Of a stretch of 64,000 nucleotides of DNA, positions 27,046 through 36,058 are shown piece by piece (position 1 is the stretch's first letter; the number at the start of each line of letters is the position of its first letter). Source of the stretch: Maricaulis sp. GTDB lineage: Bacteria; Pseudomonadota; Alphaproteobacteria; Caulobacterales; Maricaulaceae. The notes below the pieces were generated by a model. It saw only the letters and a program-made list of their open reading frames with translations. It did no database searches and had not been told where the DNA came from. Position numbers and translations under genes: made by a program. The stretch spans positions 124,001-188,000 of the forward strand of contig NZ_JAEPOL010000003.1 in assembly GCF_017642925.1 (NCBI RefSeq), written 5' to 3'.

Positions 27046-29076
27046 ATGAAATCCATCCTGCGCGCCGGCACGGCCGGCCTTGCGCTTTGCCTTGCAGTGT
27101 CCGGCTGGGCCCAGGCCCAGGACGCGGAGCTGGGGGAGTGGGGCGTCGAGACCCAGCACATCTCCACCTCGATCCATCCCGGCAATGACTTCTTCCGCTA
27201 TGTGAACGAAGGCTGGCTCGAGAACACCGAAATCCCGGCCGGCTTCTCGTCCTACACCGCCTTCCACGAGCTCTATCTGCGTTCAGAAGACCGGATCGAG
27301 GGGATCATCCAGGACTCCGCTGCCTCCGACGCCGAAGCCGGTACGCTCGCCCAGCAGGTCGGCGATCTCTATGCGAGCTACATGGATATCGACACGATCA
27401 ATGCCCGCGGCATCGACCCGGTGCGTCCGGGCCTGGCCCCGATCGCCGACGCCGAAACCCACGCAGATATTGCCCGCCTGTTCGGCCTGCCGGGTTATCC
27501 GTCGATGATCGGCACCAATATCTCGCGCAATGAAGGCGATCCCAGCCACTACATCGTTTACATCAACCAGGGCGGTCTGCACCTGCCGACGCGCGACTAC
27601 TACCTGCTCGATGACGAGCGTTTCGTGGAATACCGCGCGGCTTACCGGTCCTACATCGCCGACATGTTCGGCTTCCTGGGCTATGAGGATGGCGAGGCCC
27701 GGGCCGACCGGATCATCGCACTGGAAACGGCGCTGGCCGAGGTTTACTGGACGCCGGCCCAGACCCGCGACCGCGTCGCGACCTACAACCCGATGACGCT
27801 GGACGAGCTGCGCGAGTTTGCGCCGGAGTTCGACTGGACCGCCTTCCTCGACGGCAGCGATTTTGCCGACCAGACGAATTTCATCGTCTCCCAGACGTCC
27901 GCCATCGAGGCCGCTGCCACCATCTTCCAGAACACGCCCGTCGAGACCTGGCAGGACTATCTGGCATTCGGCTATCTCAACGCTTCTGCCAACCTTCTGA
28001 GCGAAGAGGTCTACGCGCGCTCCTTCGACTTCTGGGGCCGCACCCTGAGCGGTACGGCAGAGCCGCGTCCGCGTGACCGCCGGGCGATCCAGTTCGTCAA
28101 CGGCAATCTGGGCCAGGCCATCGGCCAGATCTATGTCGAGCAATACTTCCCGGCCGAGCACAAGGCCCAGATGGAAGAACTGGTCGGCTATCTGCGCGCC
28201 GCCCTCGGTGAGCGTATCGAGACGCTCGAATGGATGGATGAAGAGACCCAGACCGAAGCGCTGGCCAAGCTGGAAACCTTCCTGCCGAAGATCGGCTATC
28301 CCGATGTCTGGCCCGACTATTCCAGCATCGAGATTCGCGAAGACGACCTGTTCGGCAATGCCGAGCGCGTCAATGCCTGGTTCCGCGCCGACAGCCGCGA
28401 CCGTCTGCGCGGCCCGATCCGCCACTGGGAATGGGGCATGTCGCCGCAAACGGTGAACGCCTATTACAACTCCACGGGCAATGAGATCGTCTTCCCGGCT
28501 GCCATCCTGCAGGGTCCCTTCTTCGACCCGAACGCAGACCCGGCGGTCAATTTCGGCGGCATCGGTGCCGTGATCGGCCACGAAATCGGTCACGGTTTCG
28601 ACGATCAGGGCAGCCAGTCCGACGGCGAAGGCGTGCTGCGCAACTGGTGGACCGAAACCTCGCGCGAACAGTTCGACGCCCGCACCGACCAGATCGTGGC
28701 GCAGTACGAGCAGTTCTCGCCGGTCGAGGGTATGAATGTCGACGGTCAGCTGACGCTGGGCGAGAATATCGGCGATATCGGCGGTCTCTCGATGGCCTGG
28801 CGGGCCTTCCAGATGTACGCCGCCGAGCATGACGTTCCCGAAGAGCTCGACGGCTACACGCCGGCGCAGCGCTTCTTCCTGTCCTGGGCGCAGGTCTGGC
28901 GCGTCCTGCAGCTGGAAGATGCGGCCCGGGCGCAGCTCCTGTCCGACCCGCACAGCCCCGGCCAGTACCGGACCAATGGCGTCGTGCGGAACATGGACAT
29001 CTGGTACGAGGCCTTCGGCGTGACCGAGGAACACGACCTCTACCTGCCGCCGGAAGAGCGCGTCTCTATCTGGTAG
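27046..29076 (+). CDS. M13-family zinc metallopeptidase, secreted, copy 3
   Basis: 676 aa. A normal signal peptide (residues 1-25, ending AQAQ before DAELGEWG), without lipobox cysteine, in contrast to copies 1 and 2; so probably a soluble periplasmic or secreted enzyme. N-domain HPGNDFFRYVNEGWL; catalytic domain with NAYYNSTGNEIVFPAA, zinc motif HEIGH (512-516) and ENIGDIGGLSMAW; ends VSIW. GGGGAAAATCC precedes the ATG at 27046; an ATG ten codons earlier is less likely because it would displace the signal peptide. Confidence 0.94.
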   Translation: MKSILRAGTAGLALCLAVSGWAQAQDAELGEWGVETQHISTSIHPGNDFFRYVNEGWLENTEIPAGFSSYTAFHELYLRSEDRIEGIIQDSAASDAEAGTLAQQVGDLYASYMDIDTINARGIDPVRPGLAPIADAETHADIARLFGLPGYPSMIGTNISRNEGDPSHYIVYINQGGLHLPTRDYYLLDDERFVEYRAAYRSYIADMFGFLGYEDGEARADRIIALETALAEVYWTPAQTRDRVATYNPMTLDELREFAPEFDWTAFLDGSDFADQTNFIVSQTSAIEAAATIFQNTPVETWQDYLAFGYLNASANLLSEEVYARSFDFWGRTLSGTAEPRPRDRRAIQFVNGNLGQAIGQIYVEQYFPAEHKAQMEELVGYLRAALGERIETLEWMDEETQTEALAKLETFLPKIGYPDVWPDYSSIEIREDDLFGNAERVNAWFRADSRDRLRGPIRHWEWGMSPQTVNAYYNSTGNEIVFPAAILQGPFFDPNADPAVNFGGIGAVIGHEIGHGFDDQGSQSDGEGVLRNWWTETSREQFDARTDQIVAQYEQFSPVEGMNVDGQLTLGENIGDIGGLSMAWRAFQMYAAEHDVPEELDGYTPAQRFFLSWAQVWRVLQLEDAARAQLLSDPHSPGQYRTNGVVRNMDIWYEAFGVTEEHDLYLPPEERVSIW

Positions 29077-29098
29077 GCAGTTCGCCACGCACAAGGAA

Positions 29099-29127
29099 AC
29101 GGCCCGGTCCTGCGACCGGGCCGTTTT
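29099..29127 (+). terminator. Terminator after M13 peptidase copy 3
   Basis: CGGCCCGGTC (29100-29109) and GACCGGGCCG (29114-29123), followed by TTTT. Confidence 0.88.
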
Positions 29128-29208
29128 GCGTTGCGGCCTTGCCCGCACGCACCAAACCCGGTCTTATCCGCCCCCTATAAAAGCAGACGCGATCCACGAG
29201 GGGAGATC

Positions 29209-30477
29209 ATGGAAGCCGAAACCGCACCACTGGTGAGCAATGATGCCGTTGTCATGGGCCTGCTCGCCCTGCTTCTGGGCGCCGTATTCTGGACCTCCAG
29301 CCTGCAGAACAAGGCCGCCAAGACCTTCTACCGGATCTTCCCGCCCCTTCTGCTCTGCTACTTCCTGCCGTCGCTGCTGAACCTCTTCAACATTGTCGAT
29401 CCGGAAGAGTCTCAGACCTATTTCGTCGCCTCGCGCTATCTCCTGCCGGCCGCCCTGGTGCTTCTGACCATGTCCGCCGACCTGCCGGCGACACTGCGGC
29501 TGGGCCCCAAGGCGCTCATCATGTTCTTCACCGGCACGATCGGTGTCGTGATCGGCGGCCCGGTTGCTCTGTTCATTGCCAGCATCCTCTTCCCCGACGT
29601 GGTCGGTGTGACCGGACCGGATGCCGTCTGGCGCGGTATGGCGACCGTCGCAGGCACCTGGATCGGCGGCGGCGCGAACCAGGCCGCGATGTACGAATTC
29701 TTCGGCGCCGGCAGCGAGGTCTATTCGGCCTGGATCGCCGTCGACATCATTGTTGCGAACATCTGGATGGCCGTCCTGCTGCTCGGCGTCGCCAACGCCA
29801 AGCAGATCGACCGCTTCCTGAACGCCGATGCCGGTGCCGTCGACGAACTGCGCGCCAAGGCCGAACAGTTCGAGCAGGAGCATGCGCGCGTGCCCGAGCT
29901 CAAGGACCTGATGATCATCATTGCCATCGGCCTGGGCATGACCGGTCTGGCGCATGTCGTCGCCGACATCATGGGACCGTGGATCGGAGCGAACATGCCG
30001 GCCCTGGCCGATTTCGGACTCGATTCCGGCTTCTTCTGGCTGATGCTGATCGCCACCGTCGCCGGCGTCGCCCTGTCCTTCACCGGCGCTCGCCAGCTGA
30101 CCGGGGCCGGTTCGATGAAGGTCGGCTCGGTGTTCATCTATGTCCTGGTCGCGACCATCGGCCTGCGCATGGACATCACGGCGATCTTCCGGAACACCGA
30201 ATTCTTCATCATCGGCCTGATCTGGATGGCGGTGCACGTCACCCTGCTGCTCGCCGTCGCCTGGCTGATCAAGGCACCGACCTTCTTCATCGCGGTCGGC
30301 TCCAAGGCCAATATCGGCGGGGCGGCCTCGGCACCGGTGGTGGCGTCCGCCTTCCATCCTTCGCTGGCACCGGTCGGCGTCCTGCTGGCGGTGGTCGGCT
30401 ACATTGTCGGCACCTGGGCGGCCATGATGACGGGCTACATCATGATGGCCATGATGGGTGCGACGGTTACGCCATAG
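29209..30477 (+). CDS. DUF819-family (YjcL-like) integral membrane protein
   Basis: 422 aa with about ten to twelve hydrophobic segments. Family features: an opening NDAVVMGLLALLLGAVFW, the IFPPLLLCYFLPSLLN segment, GTWIGGGANQAAMYEFF near residue 160 and, in the second half, GSKANIGGAASAPVVASAFHP near residue 365. The glycine-rich GGGAN and NIGGAAS loops in the two halves suggest an inverted-repeat transporter fold; the function of DUF819 proteins is not established. GGGGAGATC precedes the ATG at 29209. Monocistronic. Confidence 0.88.
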   Translation: MEAETAPLVSNDAVVMGLLALLLGAVFWTSSLQNKAAKTFYRIFPPLLLCYFLPSLLNLFNIVDPEESQTYFVASRYLLPAALVLLTMSADLPATLRLGPKALIMFFTGTIGVVIGGPVALFIASILFPDVVGVTGPDAVWRGMATVAGTWIGGGANQAAMYEFFGAGSEVYSAWIAVDIIVANIWMAVLLLGVANAKQIDRFLNADAGAVDELRAKAEQFEQEHARVPELKDLMIIIAIGLGMTGLAHVVADIMGPWIGANMPALADFGLDSGFFWLMLIATVAGVALSFTGARQLTGAGSMKVGSVFIYVLVATIGLRMDITAIFRNTEFFIIGLIWMAVHVTLLLAVAWLIKAPTFFIAVGSKANIGGAASAPVVASAFHPSLAPVGVLLAVVGYIVGTWAAMMTGYIMMAMMGATVTP

Positions 30478-30538
30478 CGCACAAAAACAACTAGATAGGG
30501 AATATCCGTCACGAATTCCCCTGATGGGTGTTTTTCGG

Positions 30539-30572
30539 GCAGGCATGGTTAATCTTTCTTAACCATGCCTGC
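30539..30572. repeat. Perfect 14-bp inverted repeat containing TTAACCAT sites
   Basis: GCAGGCATGGTTAA (30539-30552) and TTAACCATGCCTGC (30559-30572), loop TCTTTC. No T-run follows on either strand, so it is not a standard terminator. Each arm contains TTAACCAT, the CtrA half-site described in Caulobacter-type bacteria. It lies 75 bp before the next gene, in promoter position. Confidence 0.75.
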
Positions 30573-30646
30573 AATTTGCGCTAGCATCCGCTCGATTTGC
30601 GAGCCCGTACCAACGGCGCCCGCAGTGTCGACAGAGGGGGAATCAC

Positions 30647-31618
30647 ATGCTCCGACACACGCTCCTGTGCGGCTCAGCCGCCGCACTCATCTCGGCATCG
30701 GCCGCTTTTGCCGGCGATGCCGAATGGTTCCCGCCGGATCCGCCGAACAGCGCGGCAGCCGGCGAGTGTTACGCGCGCGTCCGGATCGCGCCGGAATACG
30801 ACGCCTATTCCGAACAGGTCACTACGCAGGACAGCTATGAGCGCTACACCGTGGCCCCGCCGCGCCTGCGCGACGAGCGCCGCGAATACATCTCCCGCGA
30901 AGCCGGGATGCGCTACATCGTCACCGAGCCGGTCTACGAGACCGTCACCGAGACGGTGCAGGTCCGTCCGGCCTACGTGGAATACGTCGTCGAACCGGCG
31001 GTCCACGATACGGTGACCGAGACCATCATGGTCCGCGAACCGCGCATGGTCTGGCGCCGGGGCTATACGCCGGGTGCCCAGATGACCCGCTTCGACAGCG
31101 AGACCGGCGAAGTCTGGTGTCTCGTCGAGGAAGAGGGCGAATACCGCACCGTCACCCGCAATATCGTGGTGCAACCGGCCCAGATCCGCGAAGTCGAGCA
31201 CCCCGCGGAATACGCTACCATCACGCGCGACGTGCTCGTGCAGGAAGCGCGTTTCGAGCAGGTTCCGATCGAGGAACTGCGCGACACCTACCGCATCCAG
31301 GTCGTCGATCAGCACGCCAGCGTCGACAGCCATGTCGTGCCGGTGGAGACGGAAACCGTCACCCGCTACTCCCTGCGCACCGAAGAGCGCTGGGAATGGC
31401 GCCTGGTCGACTGCGAGGACATCGAGCTGCCGGGTTACAACCCGCCGACCAGCACCGAAATCCCGGCTGTCGCGCAGAACCGGGCTGCTCCGGCACCGCA
31501 GCACGGCAATACCTATCTCTACGGCACGGACGTGCAGGTGCAGGATGACAGCTATTCGGAAGAAGTTCCGGTGGCGCAGGTCTCCTACTCCACGCGCACC
31601 AGCCGCCGGGCGCAATAA
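30647..31618 (+). CDS. Exported repeat protein with Tyr/Val/Thr/Glu-rich repeats, function unknown
   Basis: 323 aa. Signal peptide residues 1-22 (SASAAFA before GDAEWF). After a GECYARV motif (about residues 38-44) the protein is built of imprecise repeats of about 20-30 residues of the type P-x-Y-E-T-V-T-E-T-V-x-V-R-P-A-x-x-E-Y-V-V-E-P, e.g. TEPVYETVTETVQVRPAYVE and VEHPAEYATITRDVLVQEA. There are four cysteines in the mature part (near 40, 164, 260 and none in the repeats). Repeats of this kind, headed by a CYARV motif, occur in uncharacterised proteobacterial envelope proteins; a beta-rich surface or cell-wall-associated role is a guess. GAGGGGGAA precedes the ATG. Confidence 0.75.
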   Translation: MLRHTLLCGSAAALISASAAFAGDAEWFPPDPPNSAAAGECYARVRIAPEYDAYSEQVTTQDSYERYTVAPPRLRDERREYISREAGMRYIVTEPVYETVTETVQVRPAYVEYVVEPAVHDTVTETIMVREPRMVWRRGYTPGAQMTRFDSETGEVWCLVEEEGEYRTVTRNIVVQPAQIREVEHPAEYATITRDVLVQEARFEQVPIEELRDTYRIQVVDQHASVDSHVVPVETETVTRYSLRTEERWEWRLVDCEDIELPGYNPPTSTEIPAVAQNRAAPAPQHGNTYLYGTDVQVQDDSYSEEVPVAQVSYSTRTSRRAQ

Positions 31619-31671
31619 GGCGCACGGACTGCAATTCAGGTCTGGACCCGGGGGGCACCGGACCCAAGATG

Positions 31672-31706
31672 AACGGCGCGGGCGCAAGCTCGCGCCGTTT
31701 GCCTTT
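31672..31706 (+). terminator. Terminator after the repeat-protein gene
   Basis: AACGGCGCGGGC (31672-31683) and GCTCGCGCCGTT (31688-31699), one mismatch, followed by TGCCTTTT. Confidence 0.65.
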
Positions 31707-31734
31707 TCGGGCCGCAGCAAACCGGGACGTCACC

Positions 31735-32340
31735 ATGTCAGCCAGAGATTATGTCGTCGGCTATGGCAGCCTGCTTTCCAGCTTCAGCCGCACCACCTAT
31801 TCCGGTCTGACCGAGCCGGCGCGGCCGGTCATCGCGCTCGGCTGGCGCCGGGGTTGGACGGTCCGGTACACCGACGAGGCCGCGACCTATGCCGGTGTCC
31901 GCACTGCCCCCGGGCATGCGCTCGACGCGGCACTGGTGCCGACCGAGATCACCGATGCCCTGCGTCACCGCGAGCGCGGCTATGTCTTTACCGAACTGCC
32001 GCGCGAGACCGTGCTGCCGGCCGATCCCGAGCACGGCGCCCTGCCCGACGGTCGCTACTGGATCGTGGTGAACCGCGAACAGGTCCGGGCCGATGCCGGC
32101 CACCCCATCCCGCAATCCTATGTCGACACCTGTCTGGTTGGCTGTCTTGAGACCGGCGGCGAGGCCCGGGCCCGGGCCTTTATCCGCAATACCGAATTGT
32201 GGGACGCGCCCTGGATCGATGACCGCGACAGCGCCTCACCGCTTTATCCACGGCGAACGCTCGCGACGGCCGATCAGCGCGAGGCCATCGACCGGCTGCT
32301 GGCGAGCGAAGGCGTTCTGCGCCATCGGCGGCCTGTCTGA
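31735..32340 (+). CDS. Gamma-glutamylcyclotransferase-like (BtrG/GGCT fold) protein
   Basis: 201 aa. The fold signature YGSLL (VVGYGSLLSSFSRTTYSG, residues about 9-26) is the substrate-binding loop of gamma-glutamylcyclotransferase-like proteins; the conserved catalytic Glu is plausibly in the RERGYVFTELP segment near residue 82-92. Members release pyroglutamate from gamma-glutamyl compounds. The start at 31735 is chosen for the GGGA upstream and because YGSL normally lies within the first 15 residues. Its stop is 2 bp from that of the convergent PLP enzyme gene. Confidence 0.72.
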   Translation: MSARDYVVGYGSLLSSFSRTTYSGLTEPARPVIALGWRRGWTVRYTDEAATYAGVRTAPGHALDAALVPTEITDALRHRERGYVFTELPRETVLPADPEHGALPDGRYWIVVNREQVRADAGHPIPQSYVDTCLVGCLETGGEARARAFIRNTELWDAPWIDDRDSASPLYPRRTLATADQREAIDRLLASEGVLRHRRPV

Positions 32341-32342
32341 AT

Positions 32343-33959
32343 TTAGTGAACCGGATCGCTGAAGCGCGCCAGCACGTCTCTCGCGGTGGCGAAGGCTTCG
32401 CGCCGCAATTCGCGCAGATCCCGCACCGCTTCGCAGCTCCGGGCAAACTGCTGCTCTGACAGCAGGCGCTTCGGGAAACCCGTTTCCTGGCGCGCCGGCT
32501 CGCCGCCGCCCCAGGCCCAGCTGCCGGTCCGTTCGTCGCAGTCGTAGAAGCGGGCAAACACGTCGGCATGCTCGGCGAGGAATTCGACGGCGGAGACGAG
32601 AAAATCGACATCATCATCGCTCATCGTCCAGTGCAGGCTGACCCGGCACCAGCCCGGACGCGCGCCGGTTTCGCCAGCGAGAACCCGCTCGCGGATCGCC
32701 ATCGTCTCGTCATCCCCGATGCCGAGCAGGTGATGGCCATAGGGGCCGGCGCAGGAACAGCCGGCGCGCGACTGGATCCCGAACAGATCGTTCAGCAGCA
32801 CCGTCACCAGGCGCGGCGGGATGCGATTTCCGTTCCGGCTCAAAAGGTTGAAGGAGACGATCCCGATGCGACGGACGGGATCGGCCGGGCCGAGAACCTC
32901 GATCCGCGGATTGGCCGCCCAGCGGGACAGGGCCGTTTCCAGCGCCCGGTGTTCGCGCGCCGCGATCGTGTCATGACCGATTTCCGCCTGCAGCTGCAGG
33001 GTCAGGGCGGCGCGGACGAACTGCGGCAGGCCCGGCGTGCCCGCCCGTTCGCGCGCTTCGATATCGTCGATGAAATCATGCCCGCCCGGCCAGACATAGC
33101 GCACCGTACCGCCGCCGGAGAGGGTCGGCGGCAAGTGTTCGGGATAGAGTGCACTGTTGAACAGGAGGAGGCCGCAGCTGCCCGGACCGCCGACGAATTT
33201 GTGGGGCGAGAAATACACCGCGTCGATCGCCGCTTCCGGATCGGACGGGTGCATGTCGATCGGCAGGTAGGGTGCACTGGCGGCGCAATCCAGACACATA
33301 ATGGCACCATGCGCGTGCAGACAGCGCGCCAGAGCGGTGACATCCGTGCGCACCCCGGTGACATTCGACGCCGCGGAGAAGGCGCCGATCTTGCGTTTGC
33401 CGGCATGACGCGGATCCGAGAGGGCGGCGGCGAGGGCGGACAGGTCGATCCCGCCATCGGCAGCCAGCGGAATGGTCACCGTCTCGGCCAGGCTCTCGCG
33501 CCAGGTCAGCTCGTTGGAATGGTGTTCGTAGGGACCGACAAAGACGACGGTATCGGGCTCGTGGTCGTCGAGCCCGCCCAGCGCGGCGCGGGTGGCAGGC
33601 GGAATGGCCAGGCCGAGGATTTCCTGCAGCTTGTGGATCGCGCCCGTTGCACCGGCAGCGCACGGAATCAGGCAATCGCCGGGGCCGGCATTGACCGCCG
33701 ACTTGATGATGCGTTCCGCCTCGCGCATCCAGGCATTGCTGGCCCGGCCGGTCGCGCTGTCCTCGGTGTGGGGATTGGCATAGTCCGACGCCAGGCGCTG
33801 CATGACCGCCTCGATCTCCGCCAGGGCGCGGCCGGATGCCGTATAGTCGGCATAGAAGAGCGGCCGCGAGCCGAACGGCGTTTCCAGCCGCACATCGCCG
33901 CCCGCAAGTCCGGCACGGACCCGATCGATGAGGGTTTCGGTGCGGCTTTCGTCGAACAT
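32343..33959 (-). CDS. Class V aminotransferase-fold PLP enzyme (cysteine-desulfurase-like)
   Basis: 538 aa, longer than typical NifS/SufS (about 400). Fold type I features: ADYTASGRALAEIE near residue 30, GATGAIHKL, the ESLAETVTIPL strand, and the PLP-lysine motif VYFSPHKFVGGPGSCG near 240. The catalytic-loop region reads SRAGCSCAGPYGHHLLG, resembling the cysteine loop of desulfurases. The final about 100 residues are an additional C-terminal region. The sulphur or amino donor is unknown. Divergent from an Lrp-type regulator, which is probably its controller. Confidence 0.85.
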   Translation of the reverse strand: MFDESRTETLIDRVRAGLAGGDVRLETPFGSRPLFYADYTASGRALAEIEAVMQRLASDYANPHTEDSATGRASNAWMREAERIIKSAVNAGPGDCLIPCAAGATGAIHKLQEILGLAIPPATRAALGGLDDHEPDTVVFVGPYEHHSNELTWRESLAETVTIPLAADGGIDLSALAAALSDPRHAGKRKIGAFSAASNVTGVRTDVTALARCLHAHGAIMCLDCAASAPYLPIDMHPSDPEAAIDAVYFSPHKFVGGPGSCGLLLFNSALYPEHLPPTLSGGGTVRYVWPGGHDFIDDIEARERAGTPGLPQFVRAALTLQLQAEIGHDTIAAREHRALETALSRWAANPRIEVLGPADPVRRIGIVSFNLLSRNGNRIPPRLVTVLLNDLFGIQSRAGCSCAGPYGHHLLGIGDDETMAIRERVLAGETGARPGWCRVSLHWTMSDDDVDFLVSAVEFLAEHADVFARFYDCDERTGSWAWGGGEPARQETGFPKRLLSEQQFARSCEAVRDLRELRREAFATARDVLARFSDPVH

Positions 33960-34075
33960 GGTCTCATCCCTCCTGACTGGAGAGCGACTAGACCATGTTT
34001 TCAAGGGTCATTTTCGCCAATTGAAACCCACCCTCCGCAGCAATATGGTGATTTTCACCAACAGGGAGACAGATC

Positions 34076-34531
34076 GTGGAGATTGACGACTATGACCGCC
34101 GGCTTCTGCGCGAGATCCAGACCGACTCCGACCGGACGGTGCAGGAACTGGCCGACCTGATCGGGCTCAGCGCGACGCCGACCGCCCGGCGCCTGAAGCG
34201 TCTTGCCGAGGCCGGCATCATCCGGAAACACGTCGCCCTGCTCGACCCGGAAGCGCTGGGCCTGCAGGCCACCCTGTTCATCGCGGTGCGCACCAGCCGG
34301 CATGATGCGGAATGGCTCGGGCGTTTTGCCGAAGGCGTGCGCCGCATGCCGGAAGTGGTCGAATTCTACCGGCTGAGCGGCGATATCGACTATCTGATCA
34401 AGCTCTGCCTGCCGGACGTGCGGGCCTATGACGAGGTCTACAAGAAGCTGATCGCCATTGCGCCCCTGTCCGATGTCAGCGCCAGCTTTGCCATGGAAGC
34501 GATCAAGAATACGACAAAACTTCCCATTTGA
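34076..34531 (+). CDS. Lrp/AsnC-family transcriptional regulator
   Basis: 151 aa with a GTG start (GGGAG upstream). HTH residues 1-60 (DDYDRRLLREIQTDSD, LADLIGLSATPTARRLKRL), RAM effector domain about 65-145 (FIAVRTSRHDAEW, VVEFYRLSGDIDYLIKL). Feast/famine regulators of this type usually control a neighbouring amino-acid gene in response to that amino acid; the divergent PLP-enzyme gene about 115 bp away is the natural candidate. Confidence 0.93.
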   Translation: MEIDDYDRRLLREIQTDSDRTVQELADLIGLSATPTARRLKRLAEAGIIRKHVALLDPEALGLQATLFIAVRTSRHDAEWLGRFAEGVRRMPEVVEFYRLSGDIDYLIKLCLPDVRAYDEVYKKLIAIAPLSDVSASFAMEAIKNTTKLPI

Positions 34532-34564
34532 CGGGCACTTGGCACGCTTGATACGGGGCACGCG

Positions 34565-36037
34565 ATGGGCGAAGCTTCGCCCTGTCCGCGAGCTGACCCC
34601 CTGATGCCCATCATGACCGATCCGACCGTCGACACCGCCCTGGACCCCGAGCCCCGGCGCCGGGGCGAAAGCTATCGAAATGTCGCCGCGATCGTGCTGG
34701 CCCTGGCCATGCTGCAGATGGCAGCGGGCGCCCTCTCCGTGGTGGGACCGCTTGCGCTGATTTCCGGCGGCGCCTCGACGCTGAAGATCGGTACTATTGT
34801 CTCCGGCTATGCCTTCGGCTTCCTGCTGGGCGCCCACTTTGCCCCGCGGGAAATCCGCCGCATCGGCCACATCCGTGCTGTTGCCGCCTTTGCCGGCGTG
34901 ACCTCGATTGCCGCCGCCCTGCTCTATGTCAGCGACGCCCTGGCCTGGTGGCTGGCGATGCAGTTCATCATGGGCGTGTGCGTTGCCGGCTTCCTCGCCT
35001 CCGGCGAAAGCTGGGTGGCGGACGCTGCCCCCAGCGACAAGCGCGGCGCCATTCTCAGCTTCTACCTGGTGACCGCCAAGATCGGCTTCATCCTCGGCCC
35101 CTTCCTCGTTGCCTCGGTGCCGCCCGGCGCGGCCGTCGGCTTCATGATCGTGGCTGCGCTCTACACCGCCAGCCTGATCCCGGCGACCGCCACCAATCGC
35201 GCCCAGCCGGCCGCGCCCTCGGCCGAGCCCTTCGGTCCGCTGCGGATCTGGAAGACGGCACCGTCCGCCGTGATCGCCGCCGGGTCTGCCGGCCTGGTCA
35301 ATGGTGCGGTGATGCAGCTCTACGCCGTCTATGTCGGCGGGATGGGAACCGAGTCCGTCGCCGCCACGGCAGCGGTCTTCTCTGCCTTCATGGTCGGCGG
35401 CGGCGTGATCGCGCAATGGCCGGCCGGGATGATTTCCGACCGGATCGACCGCCGCCTCGTGATCGCCGCCCTGGCGGTCACGGCCGGGATTGCGGGCGTG
35501 GTGCTGGGGCTGATGTCCAGCGTGCTGCCGCTGATCGCGGTCTTCGTGATTGCCGGCATCTGGGGGGCCGGGGCGCAATCCTATTACGGCATTGCCGCGG
35601 CCCATGCTGCCGACCGCGCGGACGAGGGCCAGGCGACCAACATGATGTCGGGCATTCTGACGGTCTATGCCACCGGCGCGATGATCGGCCCGGTGATTGC
35701 CGGCGCGACGATGAGCCTGGTGGGCACGTCGGGCCTCTTCCTCTACGCCGCGGTGATCCTGTTCGGCCTCTTCGGCGCCATGCTCTACCGCCGCACCGGC
35801 AAGCCGCCGGCGAAGGATACCGACAAGGCCGGCTTCGAGGCCACCTCGGCGACCAGTGTCTCGGTCTATGAGCTTACGGAGATCGCCAGCGAGGAGGCGG
35901 AAACCGAAACCGGTGAGGAAGACGAGGATACCGCCATGGCCTTCGCCGATTCCGGCCTGGTGATGGATGACGAGGACGATATCGACGACGACGCCTTCGA
36001 CGATGATGACGAGGAAGACGGCTACTGGCGCTCCTAG
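34565..36037 (+). CDS. MFS transporter with long acidic C-terminal tail
   Basis: 490 aa. Twelve predicted helices between about residues 38 and 415, of the YcaD/UMF-like sugar-phosphate-type MFS branch (SGYAFGFLLGAHFAPREIRRIGHIRA; ESWVADAAPSDKRGAILSFY is the loop with conserved charged residues). The last about 70 residues are a strongly acidic, probably disordered cytoplasmic tail, an unusual addition. GGGG lies before the ATG at 34565; ATG codons at 34604 and 34613 are alternatives. Substrate unknown. Confidence 0.88.
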   Translation: MGEASPCPRADPLMPIMTDPTVDTALDPEPRRRGESYRNVAAIVLALAMLQMAAGALSVVGPLALISGGASTLKIGTIVSGYAFGFLLGAHFAPREIRRIGHIRAVAAFAGVTSIAAALLYVSDALAWWLAMQFIMGVCVAGFLASGESWVADAAPSDKRGAILSFYLVTAKIGFILGPFLVASVPPGAAVGFMIVAALYTASLIPATATNRAQPAAPSAEPFGPLRIWKTAPSAVIAAGSAGLVNGAVMQLYAVYVGGMGTESVAATAAVFSAFMVGGGVIAQWPAGMISDRIDRRLVIAALAVTAGIAGVVLGLMSSVLPLIAVFVIAGIWGAGAQSYYGIAAAHAADRADEGQATNMMSGILTVYATGAMIGPVIAGATMSLVGTSGLFLYAAVILFGLFGAMLYRRTGKPPAKDTDKAGFEATSATSVSVYELTEIASEEAETETGEEDEDTAMAFADSGLVMDDEDDIDDDAFDDDDEEDGYWRS

Positions 36038-36058
36038 CGCAGCCCAGCCCCTTTTGCC

